From assembly GCF_039523795.1 (NCBI RefSeq), contig NZ_BAAAFZ010000107.1, positions 1 to 9,647 on the forward strand: a stretch of DNA of 9,647 nucleotides, written 5' to 3'. This document shows, one piece after another, positions 7,397 through 9,647 of this stretch. The position numbers and the translations under genes were made by a program. This DNA comes from Craurococcus roseus (lineage in GTDB: Bacteria > Pseudomonadota > Alphaproteobacteria > Acetobacterales > Acetobacteraceae). Each line of letters opens with the position of its first letter. Position 1 is the stretch's first letter. The notes under the pieces were generated by a model. That model saw only the letters and a list, made by a program, of their open reading frames with translations, did not search any database and was not told where the DNA came from.

Positions 7397-7427
7397 TTTA
7401 TAAATGAAAAAAGACCCCCCAAAACAA
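7397..7427 (-). promoter_or_regulatory. Candidate sigma70-type promoter for the small protein/lipoprotein unit
   Basis: On the minus strand TTGTTT (7427-7422) is followed after 18 bp by TTATAA (7403-7398), or after 19 bp by TATAAA (7402-7397). The spacer contains a run of six G and a run of six T. The -10 lies about 30 bp before ATG 7367. This is the only clearly AT-rich spot between the porin terminator and the next gene. Two direct copies of ATAAATG (7387-7393 and 7400-7406) overlap the -10 region. Confidence 0.4.
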
Positions 7428-7478
7428 CCGACTGGCGCGGTTCTCCTTCGCCGGCTGTGCCGCTTGGCGTCCGCCATG

Positions 7479-7509
7479 AAAAAGGGGCGGCAGGTCTCCC
7501 CGCCGCCCC
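7479..7509 (-). terminator. Rho-independent terminator of the porin gene
   Basis: GGGGCGGC (7484-7491) and GCCGCCCC (7502-7509) make a perfect 8-bp GC-only stem around a 10-nt loop. On the minus strand this hairpin is followed at once by five T (A at 7479-7483 on the plus strand). It sits 25 bp after the porin stop codon, exactly where an intrinsic terminator is expected. Confidence 0.85.
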
Positions 7510-7533
7510 GGTCCCGGGCCGACCGCCGCGGGA

Positions 7534-8946
7534 TCAGAAGGCCAATCGCGTGCCGACCAGGAACACGTTGGAACGCAGCTTGTCCTGCACGCCGTTGTTG
7601 GTCTGCAGGTCGAGGTCCACGCCGACCTCGTGGATCGTGTGGCGGACGTACTCGGCCACCAGGTCGAGGCCGGGCGCGATGCGGTAGTTGGCGCCCACCG
7701 ACCAGGCGTTGCGGCGCTGGCCCTGCCGCGCGGTGGTCGAGGTGTAAGCGCCCGTGGTGGTGTTGAAGGCGAAGCCCGCGTTGCCGGCGTAGGTGCCCCA
7801 GAAGGTGTTGGCGCCGATGGTGAACGGCCCGGCGGTGTAGGAGGCGCCGACGAAGAACTGCTCCATCCGCTTGTCGCCGCGCAGCGACGGGATGTAGAAG
7901 AAGTTCGTGTTGCCCCACATGTAGGCGCCGCCCAGCGTGAAGCCGAAGGCGGTCGCCTGCGCGCCGACCTGGTACACCTCCGGGTCGCGCAGCGTCTGCG
8001 CCTGGGTGCCGGTCACGGTGATGTCGCGCACCGACTGTGCCAGCATCGTGCCGCCGCTGAACGCCAAGCCGACGGGGCCGACGTTGCCGCGCCAGCGCGC
8101 CATCGCCTGGAGTTCGTTCCGGCGGCCCGGCAGGCTCTCGTTGCCGCGGCCGAAGGTGGTCACGCCCTGCGCGGCATACACGCGGTCGCAGGTCGGGCCG
8201 GCGAGGGAGCTCAAGCAGCCCGTGTCGCCGCCGGTGCCTTCGTTGAAGGCCCAGGAGGCGCCGAAGTCGAAGCCGAAGAATTGCGGCGACAGGTAGACGA
8301 CCTTGGTGTTGTCGCCGACCGCGCCCGGGGAGGTCGTGGTGCGGTTCGGGCGGATGGTGAAGTCTTCCCAGTCGCCGTAGACGCCGCCGGAGCCGAAGTT
8401 GGTGACCCAACCGACGTTCATCAGGCCGCCGAACGGACCGTCCTCGTCGCCGAAGCGCACCTGGCCGAGCGTGGGCGAGGCGATGAAGGCGTACATCTCA
8501 TCGATGTCGGCCGCCGTCTTGGAGGTTTGGCTGCGCCGGAACGGGCGGCCCTGGCCCTCGTTGGTGTCGAACTGGATCTCCACCACGGCGCCGTAGGTCA
8601 GGCCGTTGGCGGTCTTGCCGTTGACGAAGACGTGGATTTCGGCATCGGTCGAGAAGTCGTGCTTGCCGGTGCGTGCCGACTGCGGCGAGGCGGACGTCGT
8701 CGCTGACGCGGGGCCGGTGGCGGGGAACAACGGGAAGGTGTCGCCCGCGCCGGGGCCGGTCGGCAGGACGACGGAGCCCTGCGGGGTGGTGCCGGTGACG
8801 TTGGCGCCGGTTTGGTTGGTGTAGCCGTAGTACGCCCGGAAGTAGCCGCCGATACGGACCGTCGGGGCCTGCTGCGCCGCCGCCATCTCGGGGGCGAGCA
8901 GCGCAGCGCCGACCACCGCGGTGGTGCCCAGCAGAAGTTTGCGCAT
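7534..8946 (-). CDS. Outer-membrane porin
   Basis: A 470-aa beta-barrel channel for passive uptake of small solutes across the outer membrane. The signal peptide is MRKLLLGTTAVVGAALLAPE followed by MAAA, with cleavage probably before QQAPTVRIGG. Alternating beta-strand patterns run to the end, and the last residues are VFLVGTRLAF with a terminal Phe, the usual signal for outer-membrane insertion by the BAM complex. An early barrel block reads GQVRFGDEDGPFGG (161-174). Cys244 and Cys253 bracket a short segment likely to be a disulfide-closed surface loop. Residues about 44-95 form a Pro/Ala/Thr/Ser/Gly-rich insert. The start at 8946 is secure: GAGGAGGA lies about 6 nt before the ATG. The gene stands alone, with its own terminator and a candidate promoter about 145 bp upstream. 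Size and layout match the general alphaproteobacterial porins. Confidence 0.9.
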   Translation of the reverse strand: MRKLLLGTTAVVGAALLAPEMAAAQQAPTVRIGGYFRAYYGYTNQTGANVTGTTPQGSVVLPTGPGAGDTFPLFPATGPASATTSASPQSARTGKHDFSTDAEIHVFVNGKTANGLTYGAVVEIQFDTNEGQGRPFRRSQTSKTAADIDEMYAFIASPTLGQVRFGDEDGPFGGLMNVGWVTNFGSGGVYGDWEDFTIRPNRTTTSPGAVGDNTKVVYLSPQFFGFDFGASWAFNEGTGGDTGCLSSLAGPTCDRVYAAQGVTTFGRGNESLPGRRNELQAMARWRGNVGPVGLAFSGGTMLAQSVRDITVTGTQAQTLRDPEVYQVGAQATAFGFTLGGAYMWGNTNFFYIPSLRGDKRMEQFFVGASYTAGPFTIGANTFWGTYAGNAGFAFNTTTGAYTSTTARQGQRRNAWSVGANYRIAPGLDLVAEYVRHTIHEVGVDLDLQTNNGVQDKLRSNVFLVGTRLAF

Positions 8947-8960
8947 CTGTGTCCTCCTCA
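8947..8960 (-). promoter_or_regulatory. Strong ribosome binding site of the porin
   Basis: The minus strand reads TGAGGAGGACACAG immediately before ATG 8946. AGGAGG matches the anti-Shine-Dalgarno perfectly with 6 nt spacing. It decides the start against earlier in-frame candidates and fits a highly expressed envelope protein. Confidence 0.85.
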
Positions 8961-9089
8961 TGCGCCGGGCACAGCCGGCAGCTCCTCGACCCGCCTGCCC
9001 TCGCGCGTTGGGGAACATTCCCAGCGACGAGTTTCCCCCCAGGCACCCGCCGTCCCGGCCGGTACACAGGCGCAATCGGGCCCGAGCGG

Positions 9090-9119
9090 ACTATGGTCTC
9101 GCGGATTAAAAACCATCAA
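9090..9119 (-). promoter_or_regulatory. Candidate promoter of the porin
   Basis: TTGATG (9119-9114) and CATAGT (9095-9090) on the minus strand are separated by 18 bp, each matching the sigma70 consensus at 4 of 6 positions. This would give a leader of about 135-140 nt before the porin ATG. It is the best pair in the 305-bp gap between the porin and the ThiE-like gene. Confidence 0.4.
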
Positions 9120-9144
9120 CCGCCCGCGTGCGGGGACCGCGACC

Positions 9145-9183
9145 GTTTCGAAACACTGTGGCTGAGTGGACACAACCGCGGTT
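9145..9183. promoter_or_regulatory. Two perfect 10-bp palindromes upstream of the porin promoter
   Basis: GTTTCGAAAC (9145-9154) and AACCGCGGTT (9174-9183) are both perfect palindromes, with centres 29 bp apart. They lie about 25 and 55 bp upstream of the candidate -35. Their placement suits operator or activator sites, but no known regulator motif is claimed. Confidence 0.35.
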
Positions 9184-9234
9184 CTCGGCCCGGCCCGTCG
9201 GTCAGGGAAGGGCGGCGCAGGGTGCACAATCCGG

Positions 9235-9251
9235 GCGGCCGCGGCGGCCGC
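9235..9251 (-). terminator. GC-rich hairpin right after the ThiE-like gene
   Basis: GCGGCC (9235-9240) and GGCCGC (9246-9251) form a 6-bp stem with a 5-nt loop, touching the stop codon of the ThiE-like gene. No T tract follows on the minus strand, so it is only a possible terminator. Confidence 0.3.
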
Positions 9252-9647
9252 TCATTCGGACAAGCCCCCGATCGCGGCCAAGCCGGCGGCTCGGGCCGGC
9301 AGGCGCCGGGCGTTGCCTGCGCGCAGGCCGCCCAAGGCCACGACGGGCAGCCGCCGCCCCGCGCCCCGGGCCAGCGCCGCCCAGCGGAGCGGCCCCAAAG
9401 CCGCCGCGCCGGGGTGGCTCGCGGTGGGGAAGACGGGCGACAGCACCACGGCGTCGGCGCGCAGCCGCCGGGCCCGCGCGACGCCCTGCCGCCCGTGCGC
9501 CGCTGCGGTCAGCAAGGGACGCACCCCCGCCGCGCGGTGGCGACGGGCCGAAAGGAGGAAGGGCAGCAGCCCCGACACCCCGCGCCGGTCCGGCACGTGC
9601 AAGCCCGCGCCGTGGTGGAGCGCGGCGCGCCGGTCGCCGGCCTCCTC
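9252..9647 (-). CDS. Thiamine phosphate synthase (ThiE/TenI family), 5' end missing
   Basis: The last 131 residues of a TIM-barrel protein of the thiamine phosphate synthase/TenI family, which joins HMP pyrophosphate to thiazole phosphate in thiamine synthesis, or acts as a related aminase/tautomerase. The frame is open to the right window edge, beginning EEAGDRRAALHHGAGLHVPD. Family marks are GLHVPD (position of the GLHLP block), ADAVVLSPVFPTASHPGAAA with LGPLRWAAL after it, and LPVVALGGLRAGNARRLPAR ending AAGLAAIGGLSE (the phosphate-binding GG-x-x-x-x-N and A-x-x-A-I-G blocks). The canonical GQ-D element of true ThiE is not visible after GLHVP, so a TenI-like or divergent member is possible. 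The stop lies at 9252-9254 and the porin gene begins about 305 bp further on, so they are probably transcribed separately. Confidence 0.75.
   Translation of the reverse strand, partial: EEAGDRRAALHHGAGLHVPDRRGVSGLLPFLLSARRHRAAGVRPLLTAAAHGRQGVARARRLRADAVVLSPVFPTASHPGAAALGPLRWAALARGAGRRLPVVALGGLRAGNARRLPARAAGLAAIGGLSE

Noticed and set aside
7630..8706. A 358-codon open frame on the plus strand
   Set aside because: It is antisense to the porin, which has a signal peptide, strong Shine-Dalgarno, terminal Phe and terminator. The antisense product is a repetitive Arg/Ala/Val/Gly shadow.
1..9647. CRISPR array, tRNA/rRNA, IS element or phage genes
   Set aside because: No regularly spaced repeats, no cloverleaf-like or rRNA-like stretches, and no transposase, integrase or phage structural motif was seen on either strand.

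Overview
This window comes from a GC-rich Gram-negative bacterium. An outer-membrane porin with a perfect signal peptide and terminal Phe, a DUF3576-type lipoprotein and a Wzz/BY-kinase exopolysaccharide co-polymerase together point to an alphaproteobacterium, perhaps an Acetobacteraceae/Rhodospirillales member. That placement is inference. Every recognisable gene lies on the minus strand, so transcription runs from the right edge towards the left.

Read in the direction of transcription: (1) 9647-9252, the 3' part of a ThiE/TenI-type thiamine phosphate synthase, cut by the window edge. (2) About 300 bp of regulatory DNA with two perfect 10-bp palindromes and a candidate promoter, then a 470-aa porin (8946-7534) with a strong Shine-Dalgarno and a clear intrinsic terminator (7509-7479). 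(3) A candidate AT-rich promoter followed by a probable two-gene unit: a small secreted or membrane-anchored unknown protein (7367-6951) and a DUF3576-like lipoprotein (6886-6344). (4) A GQSN-motif SGNH/sialate-O-acetylesterase-like protein (6168-5011), followed 73 bp later by an AzlC-type amino-acid exporter subunit (4937-4337) whose reading frame is broken twice. (5) About 640 bp without a convincing gene. (6) An exopolysaccharide operon: a Wzz plus BY-kinase fusion (3700-1415), then a Wzy/O-antigen-ligase-like polymerase (1328-67) interrupted by a 45-N assembly gap, then probably the start of another gene at the left edge. In this operon the kinase/co-polymerase would control chain length and export while the polymerase joins repeat units. 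The polymerase has visibly lower GC than the rest of the window, as is common in polysaccharide loci.

The window is draft-quality sequence. The N gap is out of frame with its flanks. Both azlC frame breaks are repaired exactly by adding one G to a G run, and the esterase may have a third such error at its start. I see no phage, CRISPR array, IS element, RNA gene or obviously new defence or biosynthetic system. The points most worth a second look are the azlC and esterase frame breaks, the paired palindromes upstream of the porin, the divergent esterase, and the empty 3701-4336 stretch.
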